A stretch of 64,000 nucleotides of DNA from Mycobacterium sp. E183 (GCF_001667735.1 NZ_LZJN01000160.1:1-64000); one strand, 5' to 3'; positions 9,816 to 19,640 are shown, counted from the first letter of the stretch. Numbers and translations: made by a program. The notes: generated from the sequence alone by a model not told the origin.

Positions 9816-10817
9816 CTATTTCGTGGGCTGCCGCAGCGGAAGTCCGGCCGCGCGATAGATCGCGTCAATGACGGTCATGTTCTCGACAGCGGCATCCGGC
9901 GTCGTCTTCAGAGGCTCACCCCGTAGCACGGCCGCGGCGAAAGCGTCGAGTTGGTATGCGTACGACGGACGGCGCGGGAAGCGCTCGGCCCGTTTGCCGC
10001 GGTCGACTGACCGGACCGATAACCGATGAAAAGCATGGGGCATCACCGGATTGAGCACACGCAGCTCACCACGGTCACCAATCACCTTGGCGCTCATCTG
10101 CAGGAGAGCGGTCGACCACATCGAGCAGCGCACCTGCCCCGTGTGGCCGCCTTCGAACCGCAACTGGGCCGTCATGGCCCGATCCACTTTGGGGTCGCGC
10201 AGTTTGGCCTGCGCCGAAACGACTTCCGGCGTCGAACCGCCAAAGGTTCGAACCATGTCCACGGCGTAGCATCCGGCATCCATTGTCGCGCCACCGGCAA
10301 GGGCGTAGTCGTAACGGATGTCGGAGAACTTCGGCAGGGGAAAGCACAGGGCCGCTTCCACCCGCTTGAGGTTGCCCAACTCCCCCGACGCGATGACCTC
10401 TTCGACGCGTAGGCACAACGGGTGGTAGCGGTAGTGGAAAGCCTCCATCACAACCCGATCGGACTGCGCCGCCAGTTCGGCTATCTCACGGGCCTCGGCC
10501 GCGTTGGCAGTGAACGGCTTTTCGCATAGCACGTGTTTCCCCGCGGCAAGCGCAGCGCGGGTCCACTTGCCATGCAAGCCGTTTGGCAGCGGGTTGTAGA
10601 CGGCGTCCACATCTGGATCGGCAATCAGCGCGTCGTAGCTGTCATGCACCCGGCCGACGCCGTGTTTGGCTGCAAAGGCCTCGGCACGCGAGGCATCCCG
10701 CGCGGCGACGGCGGCAACCTCTACTTCGGCGTTCTCGCGGGCCGGGTTGATGAGCGCCAATGGTGCGATACGGGCAGCTCCAAGGACGCCGATCCGCACA
10801 GTGGCCTCACGAGACAC
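9816..10817 (-). CDS. Gfo/Idh/MocA-family NAD(P)-dependent oxidoreductase
   Basis: The 333-residue product has an N-terminal dinucleotide fold (RIGVLGAARIAP from residue 8), the conserved CEKPFTANAAEA motif near residue 98 and a C-terminal barrel-like domain with AGGATMDAGCYAVD, as in sugar dehydrogenases and 1,5-anhydrofructose reductases. Family members oxidise or reduce sugar hydroxyls or ketones. GTG 10817 is the probable start, without a clear ribosome site. It converges with the GMC oxidoreductase at its left, with 37 bases between stops, and lies 70 bases downstream of a methyltransferase on the same strand. The pairing of two oxidoreductases back to back suggests steps in making an oxidised or epimerised deoxysugar. 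Confidence 0.84.
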   Translation of the reverse strand: MSREATVRIGVLGAARIAPLALINPARENAEVEVAAVAARDASRAEAFAAKHGVGRVHDSYDALIADPDVDAVYNPLPNGLHGKWTRAALAAGKHVLCEKPFTANAAEAREIAELAAQSDRVVMEAFHYRYHPLCLRVEEVIASGELGNLKRVEAALCFPLPKFSDIRYDYALAGGATMDAGCYAVDMVRTFGGSTPEVVSAQAKLRDPKVDRAMTAQLRFEGGHTGQVRCSMWSTALLQMSAKVIGDRGELRVLNPVMPHAFHRLSVRSVDRGKRAERFPRRPSYAYQLDAFAAAVLRGEPLKTTPDAAVENMTVIDAIYRAAGLPLRQPTK

Positions 10818-10887
10818 GGAGCAGATCGTAGCACCGGCCCGGGCCAGTCGAGGCGACGAACCGCTTCGAGCTAAGCATGCCGCTTAG

Positions 10888-11595
10888 TCAGGAAGTGGAC
10901 GAGATACGGCGCTCTGAGGAGAGAAATTCGTCGAGATATCCGGGTGGCCTGAGATTGAGCAAACCCTGACGGTCGGCCGCAAGATCCGCGTAATCAAGCG
11001 CCTCGATCTGTGCCGGCGAGTAGGACAATCGTGATTCGGGCGTTCCCTTTCGCACTATTCCCACACCCCAGTCGCAGTCCAGCACGACGAGCCGCAGGTC
11101 TTGCCGGGTGCTTCGCAGGTAAACGACGGCCTTCCAGACGTCGCCACTCCAGTCAATCTCCCACCAGCGGTTCTGCTTACGGAAATCGGCGTACGAATCG
11201 GCAGGGCAGGCGACCGATGCCCGCGTCGGGTTGCAATCGTGCAGGAAGATGACGCCATCGTCGCGCAGATAGCGCAAGGTGTTTTCGACGTCCTGCACCA
11301 CCTGCCCATAGGTATGTAGGCCGTCGATCAGGGCGACGTCGATACGACGCTGCTTGAGGAACTCTGCCTCCTCCGCGAAGAAGGCGTCGCTGGTCTTCTC
11401 GAAGTAGTGCGTGGCGCTCGCCTTTGCGTCGGCGCGCCGCCGGGTACGTGCCGAAAGGTTAAATGCGGGGTCGACCGCTATCTTCTCCTGAGCGGTGATG
11501 CGGCGAAACGCCGACCCGCGGGACACCCCGATCTCGAGGTAGACGCGGGTCGGTCGTCCATCGAGCGCCCGCTGCACGGCCTTGATCCGGTTCAT
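10888..11595 (-). CDS. Class I SAM-dependent methyltransferase
   Basis: The 235-residue protein has a Methyltransf_24-like fold: YLEIGVSRGSAF near residue 20, then KIAVDPAFNL, DVALIDGLHTY and VIFLHDCNPT, the last two giving paired acidic and His residues near the active site. The start is ATG 11595 rather than the longer frame to 11676, because GGGGAGGAG precedes it by six bases. It sits upstream of the Gfo/Idh gene and is divergent from the glycosyltransferase at 11919. The substrate is unknown; an O-methylation of the glycolipid sugar chain fits the surroundings. Confidence 0.8.
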   Translation of the reverse strand: MNRIKAVQRALDGRPTRVYLEIGVSRGSAFRRITAQEKIAVDPAFNLSARTRRRADAKASATHYFEKTSDAFFAEEAEFLKQRRIDVALIDGLHTYGQVVQDVENTLRYLRDDGVIFLHDCNPTRASVACPADSYADFRKQNRWWEIDWSGDVWKAVVYLRSTRQDLRLVVLDCDWGVGIVRKGTPESRLSYSPAQIEALDYADLAADRQGLLNLRPPGYLDEFLSSERRISSTS

Positions 11596-11918
11596 ACGAG
11601 ACTCCTCCCCTGGACTCGTGCGCTCAAACCTACGTCCGCCTGCACGCAGAAGCACTGTGTCATCTGCAGCCCCCACGTAGCCTTTTCCGATGGGGCCGAT
11701 TCATGTCAGTAACGTATCTCAGTCAGCGCAGCTTTAAGGCCTAATCGGGTTCAAGGCGCTGAGCCTGGCCTTGCGACCGGTGGTCATCCCGTGGAGGGCG
11801 CTCCGAGGGGCCGCGGGAAAGCGTTGCCGACACCGCTCAATAAGCTGCGCCCGAGACGCCGTGGATGTCATGATGGCGCAGACTTCGAGCACACGGAAGC
11901 GAAAAGGCGGGGACTTGT

Positions 11919-13202
11919 ATGGAATTTGCCTTGGCGAGCTTTGGGACTCGCGGCGACATCGAGCCCTCGGTCGCTGTCGGTCGCGAACTGCTGCGCAGGG
12001 GGCACAACGTCCGCATCGCTGTCCCGCCCAACCTGGTTGAGTTGGCCGAAACAAACGGTCTTACGGCGGTCCCATACGGGATCGAAACGGTGGACGGGCT
12101 TCAGGAGGGCCTGGACGCCAACCGCGAGTTTTGGACGTTGATCTTCCACAACTTCTGGAAGGTCAACGATGTGCGCGAGGCATGGCACGGACTCTGGGAT
12201 CCAGTCGCCGACATGTGGGCACACATGAATACGACATTGCTGTCACTCGCGGCCGGGGCCGACCTGCTACTGACCGGCCTCAATTTCGAGCAGGCCGCCT
12301 TCAACGTCGCGGAGTACTACGACATTCCCTTCGCCACGCTGCACTTCTTCCCGATCCGCCCCAACGGACAACTCATCAGGCCTCTGCCGCCGCCACTGGT
12401 TAAGTTCGGGATGCAGGCGATGGGCTTCATGTCTTGGCACCTACTGACTAAGAAGCTCGACGATGCGCAGCGCCGTCAACTAGGCCTGCCGAAGGCGAAA
12501 GGAACCTCCTGGCGGCAGATCGCCGATCGTGGCTCGCTGGAAATCCAGGCCTACGACGAGATTTGTTTCCCAGGCCTGGCTGCCGAGTGGGCGAAGTGGG
12601 ATGGCCGTCGACCGTTTGTTGGCCCGCTCACAATGGAATTGACCACCGAGGCCGATGACGAGGTCGCATCGTGGATCGCCTCGGGCACGCCGCCGATTTG
12701 CTTCGGGTTCGGCAGTTTCGCAGTTGAATCTCCCGCGGCCACCGTCCAGATGATCAGCGACGCCTGCGCCGAGTTGGGGGAACGAGCGCTGATTTGCTCG
12801 GGCTGGACCGACTTCAGCGACGTCCCCCATTTCGACCACGTCAAGGTGGTCGGCGCAGTCAACTACGCGGCGACCTTTCCCTCCTGCCGCGCGGTGGTCC
12901 ATCACGGGGGCGCCGGTACTACGGCCGCAAGCCTTCGGGCCGGGGTGCCGACGCTGATTCTTTGGACAATGCCCGACCAGCCGATCTGGGGAGCCCAGTT
13001 CAAACGACTGAAAGTGGGTGCCTCGCGGCGGTTTTCGACCACCACCCGCGAATCGTTAGTCAGGGACCTACGCGAGATTCTCGCGCCGGACTATGCCGTC
13101 CGGGCCCGCGAGCTCGCTGCGCGCATGACAAAGCCGGCCGAAAGTATCTCCACCACAGCCGATGTCGTCGAGAGGTTCGCTCGTTCTAGGCATGTGGACT
13201 GA
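11919..13202 (+). CDS. GT1-family deoxyhexosyltransferase (Rv1524/RtfA-like)
   Basis: This GT-B glycosyltransferase of 427 residues is the closest paralogue in the window of 4325-5590: both share FGTRGDIEPS/YGTRGDIEPS at the N-terminus, a W-rich segment near residues 70-90, SLEIQAYDEICFPGL-like sequence near 210 and VVHHGGAGTTAASLRAG near 330. The start ATG follows a GGCGGGGA ribosome site. The family transfers rhamnose or a related deoxysugar in mycobacterial glycolipid assembly. Differences between the paralogues concentrate in the N-terminal acceptor domain, as expected if they add successive sugars. It could equally be the gtfB, gtfA or rtfA counterpart; only alignment with named genes would decide. 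Confidence 0.88.
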   Translation: MEFALASFGTRGDIEPSVAVGRELLRRGHNVRIAVPPNLVELAETNGLTAVPYGIETVDGLQEGLDANREFWTLIFHNFWKVNDVREAWHGLWDPVADMWAHMNTTLLSLAAGADLLLTGLNFEQAAFNVAEYYDIPFATLHFFPIRPNGQLIRPLPPPLVKFGMQAMGFMSWHLLTKKLDDAQRRQLGLPKAKGTSWRQIADRGSLEIQAYDEICFPGLAAEWAKWDGRRPFVGPLTMELTTEADDEVASWIASGTPPICFGFGSFAVESPAATVQMISDACAELGERALICSGWTDFSDVPHFDHVKVVGAVNYAATFPSCRAVVHHGGAGTTAASLRAGVPTLILWTMPDQPIWGAQFKRLKVGASRRFSTTTRESLVRDLREILAPDYAVRARELAARMTKPAESISTTADVVERFARSRHVD

Positions 13203-13370
13203 TTTTGACCGCAAGAACCTGGGGCGATAGGTGCGTCAGAGAGCGCTTTTCGTCTCCACTGAGATTCGCCGTCGGCGAGAATTACACAGCCTCCACACAG
13301 AGTTCGAACCGGTTGACTACCGATGGTTGGATGGAGCCCGCCGGAGCTACGGAACAACAGCAGCGGCTGT

Positions 13371-14402
13371 TTAAGCCCAGGTGTCTCTTCGCCGGTGCAC
13401 CAGCGCTACAAGTTCCATCATCAATTCCATGACGGCCGGCCGAAATATGCGCGAGCGCGCACCACTGGAAAGCGTGTCGTAGCCCACGGCCGCAGATCGA
13501 AAGTCTTTTTCACTCGATCGATAGGACTCGAAGACTCGGTTCAGCGTCCGCTCGTCTGGGCACTCGTCGCGCGCGGCCATGCACTGCGCGTCATAGAGCG
13601 TAGAAATCCAGTCCGTTCCGAAACGGTCTATCACCGCCCCGCGATTCTTCTGGCGGCGAAGATCAGGGGTAAGAAAGTCATCGATTGCATCCGCATCGTG
13701 GGTAGAGAGATCGGCTGGCAACGCCGCGGAGATCCGCTTCATCTCGCGCCGCCAGTTGTCGAGCAGGTTGGTGTATTCGACGAAGACACGCGGAGCACCA
13801 CGCGTGTGCCGTTCGGCCAGCAGGTTATATTTCAGCCACAACGCGCTTGACAGTTCCGGCGGTATGCCCCACGAAGCCGAGATCGACGAGATCACCTCCT
13901 CTGGGTGGCGTACCGCGATCACGGCCGCAGTATCAAAACCGGCCAGACGCGAAGCCTCAAACCACAAGTCCGACAGCGTCGTTATCCGAGGATCTTTGAT
14001 AACTACGAGCGGCGCGGTGGGCAATGTCCTGAGATATGCGACGATCTTTGCGACGTGGGCGGCCCTCTTGTCGGGCTTCCACGAGCCGTCTTCCTGTAGG
14101 CGCAGCGACGGGTCGAACCAGGCGCTGTCCTGACCGCGCAGGATTGATTCGTTGATGGCGATGACTTTGCGTGGTTCCCAGTTTCCGCGCGGATTGCCGA
14201 CATCGGCGCCCAACATCCCGGTCGGCAGCCTGGCACCGCACAACGAGAGGACGCGTGTGATTGCGGAAGTACCGGAGCGTTGCGGGCCCAGCACGAAAAG
14301 GACGACTGGGCGGGTTCCGGTGTGGGAGGGGCCGGAGTTTTCGACGTCTTCTCCGGGCTCGAAAACTCGTTCGGCCCGTTTGGCCTGATGGGCGAATCTC
14401 AT
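13371..14402 (-). CDS. Sulfotransferase-family protein
   Basis: The 343-residue protein begins its fold with FVLGPQRSGTSAITRVL near residue 35, the 5'-phosphosulfate-binding loop of PAPS-dependent sulfotransferases. It also has VVIKDPR near residue 130 and VRHPEEVISSI near 159, where Arg and Ser correspond to the 3'-phosphate-binding pair. A helical C-terminal half follows. Known relatives sulfate carbohydrate or lipid hydroxyls. It converges with the 11919 glycosyltransferase. I infer that a sulfate may be added to the locus's glycolipid; sulfated glycopeptidolipids have been reported in fast-growing mycobacteria, but a MAC example is not known to me. ATG 14402 is the assumed start, with GGAGGG somewhat far upstream. 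Confidence 0.78.
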   Translation of the reverse strand: MRFAHQAKRAERVFEPGEDVENSGPSHTGTRPVVLFVLGPQRSGTSAITRVLSLCGARLPTGMLGADVGNPRGNWEPRKVIAINESILRGQDSAWFDPSLRLQEDGSWKPDKRAAHVAKIVAYLRTLPTAPLVVIKDPRITTLSDLWFEASRLAGFDTAAVIAVRHPEEVISSISASWGIPPELSSALWLKYNLLAERHTRGAPRVFVEYTNLLDNWRREMKRISAALPADLSTHDADAIDDFLTPDLRRQKNRGAVIDRFGTDWISTLYDAQCMAARDECPDERTLNRVFESYRSSEKDFRSAAVGYDTLSSGARSRIFRPAVMELMMELVALVHRRRDTWA

Positions 14403-14669
14403 AGCGAATCGATGCCCTCCAACTCTTGTGCGCGTCGGGCGCGATGCTATCCCACCATGGCCCAGCTTCGCGCGCTTTGCGTGGCAAACGCAGTTCGGTG
14501 GCGTTTGCGCGTCAGACCGTATTCTGGATTTGCTCCCTACCTCCCCAGCCGCCGATCAACCGTGGTCGAGCCGCGCCACGCACACGCCACATCGGCAAAT
14601 GGTCACTGCCGTGGACGCCGTCGGAGCCGGCGGCCATCGCAGGCTAGGCGCGACTCGGCACAGTCGCTG

Positions 14670-15782
14670 TCAGACGATCTCGCGGTAGATCTGTGCGGTT
14701 GCCGCCGCGCACCGGTCCCAGGAGAACGCGGCAAGCCGCGCGAATCCACGGGCGCGCAGATCCGCTTGTAATTCCAGTGTCGTCGCGACACGTTCGAGCG
14801 CTGTACGCAGTTCGTCGGGGTTGTTCGGATCGAAATAGACCCCAGCGTCGCCGACCACTTCTGGAATTGAGCCCGCATTACTGCACACAACGGGGCAGCC
14901 ATGGCTCATCGCCTCCAGCGGAGGAAGTCCAAAACCCTCATATTTCGACGGGAAGACGAACGCGGAAGCCGCCTGGTAGCGGGCCGCCAGCTCACGGTCA
15001 GACCCGGACTCGAACCGCACCCCGCCAGTGATCCCCAACCGCCTGATCTCTCTCCGTTCGGCAGGCAGCAACGGGTGCCCGCCGAAAGCGATTAATTCAA
15101 ATTCGCGCAGTATGGGAGAGCTACTGTAGGCCTGCAGAAGTGCGCTGAAGTTCTTGTAACCCAAGCGGTTCCCCACGTACAGCAACGAGGGCCTAACCCC
15201 GTCGCTATTTACAGTCGCGGCCTCCGCTTCCGCAGTCATTGAATAGCCCAGGTGCACGACGCTGGTGCGCGACGGGTCGGTGCCATAAAGACGCACTAGA
15301 TCCCGGCGCGTGTTTTCAGAAATGCAGATTATGTGGTCGGCACGATCTACGGCAGCACGCTTAGCAGCGCTCCACCGTCGCGCGGCGGGTAACTCGTCAG
15401 GGAACAGCTCGTGATGCATATCGTAGACAGTCAATACACGGCGCCGGCCTCGGCCGACTGGCTTGTTGGCGAAGTAGGTCTCGTGCAGGACGTCTGGGAC
15501 CGCTCCCCGCCACGCGAGCGGAGCAGAAAGCCGGTCCGCCAGCCCGACAACACTCGGAACCACACCCGCAAGGGGAGTTGGATATGGCACATACTTCCCT
15601 CGCGTCAATCCCCGCGCAGCGTCTCCCGCCAGATAGCCGTTAACATGCAGCGGCGCAATGACGGCAACTTCCGAAACGCCATGGGCTGGGAGTCGGCTAG
15701 CCAATTCGAAAAAATAACGGGAAATGCCGCCGTACCGTTGAAGAGCGAAGATTTGATGATCGAACATCACTCTCACGCGCAC
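14670..15782 (-). CDS. GT4-family glycosyltransferase
   Basis: The 370-residue product has the GT-B layout of the GT4 family: an N-terminal [14 protein letters not shown] loop near residue 18, and in the donor domain [18 protein letters not shown] near residue 200 and the signature [27 protein letters not shown] near 280 (the E-x7-E retaining motif). Members use GDP-mannose or similar donors with retention of configuration. Its GTG start overlaps by ten bases the end of the GDP-mannose dehydratase-like gene upstream, so the two are translationally coupled. That coupling suggests that it transfers the product of that pathway, for example D-rhamnose or fucose. Confidence 0.88.
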   Translation of the reverse strand: MRVRVMFDHQIFALQRYGGISRYFFELASRLPAHGVSEVAVIAPLHVNGYLAGDAARGLTRGKYVPYPTPLAGVVPSVVGLADRLSAPLAWRGAVPDVLHETYFANKPVGRGRRRVLTVYDMHHELFPDELPAARRWSAAKRAAVDRADHIICISENTRRDLVRLYGTDPSRTSVVHLGYSMTAEAEAATVNSDGVRPSLLYVGNRLGYKNFSALLQAYSSSPILREFELIAFGGHPLLPAERREIRRLGITGGVRFESGSDRELAARYQAASAFVFPSKYEGFGLPPLEAMSHGCPVVCSNAGSIPEVVGDAGVYFDPNNPDELRTALERVATTLELQADLRARGFARLAAFSWDRCAAATAQIYREIV

Positions 15783-16738
15783 TCACCCCCGGCCATCTCC
15801 GCCTCCACCATCGTCTGGACAACCTCGCGCATTCGGTACGTGGGCGACCAACCGAGTACCTCGCGTGCCCTGGAAGCATCGCCAAAAGCTTCCGCCAGAT
15901 CCGAGGGCCGCTTTAGTGCGTCCGAAAAATCCGTGTGCTCGCGCCAATCGAGGCCCACCTCCCTGAATGCAGTTTCGGCAAATTCTTCGATGCTGTGACT
16001 CTCACCCGTAGCGATCACGAAATCAGAACCGTTAGGCTCCTGCAGCATTCGCCACATCGCGTCTGCGTATTCGGGTGCCCATCCCCAGTCTCGCTTGATG
16101 CGAATGTCACCGAGCGTGAGACGCGAATGGTCGCCCTTGGCGATGCGGACAGCTGCGGCCACGATCTTCTTAGTCACAAAGCGCTCAGGACGCAATGGAG
16201 ATTCATGATTGAACAATATGCCGGTGCTCACATGTAACCCGTACGCCTCTCTGTAATTAGTAACCAACCACTGCGCCGAAGCCTTCGCCACTGCGTATGG
16301 GCTAGACGGACGGTAGGGAGTCTGTTCATTCGCCGCGCGCCCGTGGGTGTCCCCGAAACATTCGCTCGAGCCGGCGCTGAAGTAGCGCACAGGTTGACGA
16401 CGCAGACGTATCGCTTCAAGCAAATTGCTCGTACCGAGAGCAATCCCCTCGAAGGTGGCTGCGGGCTGCTCAAACGACATGCCGACCGAACTTTGTCCGG
16501 CGAGATTGTAAATCTCCTGAGGATCGGTTCTCCGCAAAATGTCCATCACACTGCGAAAATCATTGACCGACATGGACTCCAAGCGCACCCGGTCGCGGAC
16601 GCCGAGGCGCGCCAAGTTCGCGAATCCAGCAACTTGCTTATCGCGGGAAGTGCCGAACACCTCGTAACCCTTGTCGAGCAGCAGCCTCGCCAAGTAGGCG
16701 CCATCCTGGCCGGAAACGCCGCAGATCAGCGCCCTCAC
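15773..16738 (-). CDS. GDP-mannose 4,6-dehydratase-type SDR (second copy)
   Basis: The 321-residue extended SDR has CGVSGQDGAYLARLLL at the N-terminus, SSECFGD with the catalytic Ser/Glu near residue 125, YAVAK (catalytic Tyr/Lys) near 150 and FNHESPLRPERFVTKKI, a string typical of GDP-mannose 4,6-dehydratases. These convert GDP-mannose to GDP-4-keto-6-deoxymannose, the precursor of fucose, D-rhamnose and perosamine. It is clearly diverged from the second Gmd at 18511-19533, so it may act as the 4-reductase or epimerase partner (GDP-4-keto-6-deoxymannose reductases belong to the same superfamily). GTG 16738 is chosen because TAGGAGGG precedes it; the open frame reaches 16774. It overlaps the GT4 gene downstream. 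Confidence 0.82.
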   Translation of the reverse strand: MRALICGVSGQDGAYLARLLLDKGYEVFGTSRDKQVAGFANLARLGVRDRVRLESMSVNDFRSVMDILRRTDPQEIYNLAGQSSVGMSFEQPAATFEGIALGTSNLLEAIRLRRQPVRYFSAGSSECFGDTHGRAANEQTPYRPSSPYAVAKASAQWLVTNYREAYGLHVSTGILFNHESPLRPERFVTKKIVAAAVRIAKGDHSRLTLGDIRIKRDWGWAPEYADAMWRMLQEPNGSDFVIATGESHSIEEFAETAFREVGLDWREHTDFSDALKRPSDLAEAFGDASRAREVLGWSPTYRMREVVQTMVEAEMAGGECA

Positions 16739-16874
16739 ACTCCCTCCTACCTGCCTTTGGCGAGGTTCAACCACCGCACCGGCACGTGGATGGGACTCTC
16801 GCTGTCAACGAGCATCCGGCTCACCTGGTTTTCACCCCGACTCTTTGTGGGCCATCTCCCGTCATCTGCGTTCC

Positions 16875-17861
16875 TCACTTAGCTCGCAAGAAAAACCCGG
16901 CCTGGTCACCGCGGCCCTCGCGGTTGAGCCGTTCGGCGCGTTTTTCCCAATTCCACAATTCCTTCCATCCGAATGTCTTACGGATTGCGGGGTCGGTCAG
17001 TGCTACGTCACGCCGATAGGCTTCGCTTGCCATGAACTGAAAGCCAGCCGAATCATCGATCGTCTTTTCGACGCGTAGCCCAACTCTGTCGGCGGCGACC
17101 GCCATACCCTGCCGCGAAGGTATAACGATATGCCGGGGTGGATCGATACCTACCCAGTTCTCCCTGTAAGTGGCCCAAGCTTCCGATGAGGGCGTCGGCA
17201 AGCGAACCAAGCAAACGCCATGAGCAGCGAGCTTCTCGCGCGCCGCTTGCAGCGTCGCCACTGGGTCTGGCACATGTTCCAGCGAATGATTGAACATTAT
17301 GAGATCAAATTCGTCAGACATTTCACCTAAATATCGCTTCATGAGTGGCACACCGTGTGCCGTCTCCGTATCGGCCGCGATGAAAGGATCAACACCATAC
17401 AAGTTTTTAAATCCAACGCTGGCCAAACGGTCAAGCAGAGCACCCCCGCCGCAGCCCACATCGAGAATTCGCGCGTCAGGGGCTAGCCGTAACTGGCTGA
17501 GCATTCTAACTGCATTGACAGCATCCCCGATGACATAAGGGGCAATATTTTCGGAAACAAATGCCGCGATAAGGGCCCCAACCAAGCGACCACCAGTATG
17601 CAGCATAAAGCGATCATGTTGGTTGGTCATCCATCGAGCCACCCTTGACTTGGCCGGAACTTTATAAGTGCAATAATCCGATGGATAATGGCGCATAAGC
17701 TCTTCGCCCTCGAGTATATCTACTATCTGTAATGTGTCGCATGCAACGCAGCTGTAGTATTGGAAGGGCTCTCGCGTACCGTAGTACATCTCTCGAACCG
17801 CAATAATTTCATGGGGGCCGGATGACCCGCACAACCGGCATTCCTTGGTAATCTCAGTCAC
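16875..17861 (-). CDS. Class I methyltransferase with N-terminal zinc-binding region
   Basis: The 328-residue protein opens with two Cys pairs (CRLC near residue 8, CVAC near 38), then a SAM fold with LDVGCGGGALLDRL near residue 133, LIMFNHSLEHVPDP near 190 and VRLPTPSSEAW. This arrangement occurs in sugar-modifying methyltransferases that lack the C-terminal domain of the C3-methyltransferase family. GTG 17861 has GAGGAGGA five bases upstream. The gene is visibly richer in A and T than its neighbours (for example around 17300-17700), which fits acquisition from another source. Substrate unknown; an O- or C-methylation of a nucleotide sugar is likely. Confidence 0.8.
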   Translation of the reverse strand: MTEITKECRLCGSSGPHEIIAVREMYYGTREPFQYYSCVACDTLQIVDILEGEELMRHYPSDYCTYKVPAKSRVARWMTNQHDRFMLHTGGRLVGALIAAFVSENIAPYVIGDAVNAVRMLSQLRLAPDARILDVGCGGGALLDRLASVGFKNLYGVDPFIAADTETAHGVPLMKRYLGEMSDEFDLIMFNHSLEHVPDPVATLQAAREKLAAHGVCLVRLPTPSSEAWATYRENWVGIDPPRHIVIPSRQGMAVAADRVGLRVEKTIDDSAGFQFMASEAYRRDVALTDPAIRKTFGWKELWNWEKRAERLNREGRGDQAGFFLRAK

Positions 17862-18510
17862 CTGGTCCTCCTCGACAACGAATCCGATAGCACGGGGTGC
17901 ACGCGGTTACCAGCGCGTTCGGGGGCGCCGCCCCCGGCCGCGGGTGTGCCGCAAGTGGCCACGCCTCCGATTGGCCGCCACGAGGACTTCGGAAGCGGTC
18001 GCCATCAGTACATCAAACCCTCCTTTGCACCGCGACGGCGGACTTTTCCGCGCAGCAAGCTTGAATGTGGCCGCTGACAGGCGATTTCGTGGTGCATCGG
18101 CCGTATCCGCCTACTCGTTCGCACGAAATGCGGTACACAAGCGGATCCAGATAGTCGCAGAACGGCCTGCACTGCGATCCATCCCCCACGCCGCCCATCC
18201 ACCTGCAAAGAGCTCGCATCGCTGTATATGACTGAGCCATGACTGATAGGTCCGAGCTGGGAACGCCATACAGCTGAAGATGCAGAGGTGCTCGGTTGCA
18301 ACTTTGACACGCACCCGCATCATGAGATGCGCGCGCAGATCGGTGTGTTATGTAACCGACTAGCAAGCCTGTTGCTCAACCCCTCTTGCGCCCACCAACT
18401 ACGATGAAGAGACGCGATGCTCCGAGATATTACACAGCAAGGAGTAACACGGCCGCGATGTTAGGGTACCTGGATGCGATGACCAGCATTCACTTTAGAG
18501 CAGGACTTCT
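17862..18510. other. 649-base divergent gap with no convincing gene
   Basis: Both flanking genes are transcribed outward, so promoters for each are expected here. Open frames of 60-128 codons exist on both strands but have no ribosome site and no recognisable motif. A GC-rich palindrome (GGGGGC-GCC-GCCCCC) lies at 17921-17935 without a T tract. Just before gmd there is a possible 18-codon leader frame (ATG 18458, TGA 18512-18514) whose stop overlaps the gmd GTG. The stretch may be the remains of a recombination event. Confidence 0.4.
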
Positions 18511-19533
18511 GTGAAGCGAGCGTTCATAACTGGAATTACCGGACAGGATGGGTCGTACCTCGCCGAGCTGCTGCTGAGGAAGGGATACGAAGTCCACGGG
18601 CTGGTTCGTCGAACATCGACATTCAACAGGCGACGCATCGATCATCTTTATGTTGATCCACACCATCCAGGTGCACGGTTGTTCCTGCACTACGGCGACC
18701 TGCTCGATGGAACGCGCTTGGTTACCCTACTAAGCACCATCGAACCCGACGAGGTGTATAACCTTGCCGCGCAGTCACATGTGCGGGTCAGTTTCGACGA
18801 ACCGGTGTACACCGGCGACACCACCGGCATGGGATCGATCCGGTTGCTTGAAGCCGTCCGCCTTTCCCGGGTGCATTGCCGCTTTTACCAGGCGTCGTCT
18901 TCGGAGATGTTCGGCGCCTCGCCGCCACCCCAAAACGAGCAGACTCCGTTTTATCCGCGCTCCCCATACGGCGCGGCAAAAGTCTACGCGTACTGGGCGA
19001 CGCGCAATTATCGAGAAGCGTACGGGCTGTTCGCCGTGAATGGCATCTTGTTCAATCACGAGTCGCCACGACGCGGCGAGACTTTTGTAACTCGAAAGAT
19101 CACGCGATCAGTAGCGCGCATCAAAGCCGGCATCGAGTCGGACGTTTATTTGGGTAACCTCGATGCCGTCCGCGACTGGGGGTACGCGCCCGAATACGTC
19201 GAAGGAATGTGGCGCATGCTCCAGGCTCACGAACCCGAAGACTTTGTTCTCGCGACCGGGCGCGGTTATAGCGTGCGCGAGTTCGCCCAGACTGCCTTCG
19301 ACCACGCTGGCCTCGACTGGCAAAAGCACGTGAAATTTGACGAGCGCTATCTGCGCCCCACAGAAGTGGACTCGCTAATCGGCGACACCAACAAAGCGTC
19401 CCAGACGCTCGGCTGGAAGGCGTCGATACACACCGCCGAACTGGCGCGGATCATGGTGGACGCGGACATCGCAGCATTGGAGTGCGATGGCACGCCATGG
19501 ATCGACAAGCCAACGGTCCCAGGGTGGAACTGA
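18511..19533 (+). CDS. gmd: GDP-mannose 4,6-dehydratase
   Basis: The 340-residue protein is a canonical Gmd: [17 protein letters not shown] at the N-terminus (NADP-binding), LVRRTSTFN near residue 33, SSSEMFG near 130, YGAAK (catalytic Tyr/Lys) near 152 and [17 protein letters not shown] near 180. It makes GDP-4-keto-6-deoxy-D-mannose from GDP-mannose in the cytoplasm, feeding fucose, D-rhamnose or 6-deoxytalose synthesis. It corresponds to GmdA (Rv1511) in the M. tuberculosis relict of this locus and to mdhtA-like genes described in MAC GPL clusters. GTG 18511 has GCAGGA five bases upstream. A reductase/epimerase partner is not next to it; the paralogue at 15773-16738 is a candidate. Confidence 0.92.
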   Translation: MKRAFITGITGQDGSYLAELLLRKGYEVHGLVRRTSTFNRRRIDHLYVDPHHPGARLFLHYGDLLDGTRLVTLLSTIEPDEVYNLAAQSHVRVSFDEPVYTGDTTGMGSIRLLEAVRLSRVHCRFYQASSSEMFGASPPPQNEQTPFYPRSPYGAAKVYAYWATRNYREAYGLFAVNGILFNHESPRRGETFVTRKITRSVARIKAGIESDVYLGNLDAVRDWGYAPEYVEGMWRMLQAHEPEDFVLATGRGYSVREFAQTAFDHAGLDWQKHVKFDERYLRPTEVDSLIGDTNKASQTLGWKASIHTAELARIMVDADIAALECDGTPWIDKPTVPGWN

Positions 19534-19640
19534 AAGTCGGAAGCGTCAGTCGGTATACGTTGGCCCGAAGCTAATATAAGAGCCGAAACGGATGGTTGCA
19601 TTCGGTGCAGATGCGACCGTTACCGCCGTCACAGTTGAAA

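Noticed and set aside
17921..17935. GC palindrome as a terminator
   Set aside because: No T tract on either side, and it lies upstream of both flanking genes.
18013..18366. Minus-strand frame of 117 codons in the pre-gmd gap
   Set aside because: No ribosome site, no motif, and atypical composition; I list the stretch as gene-free instead.
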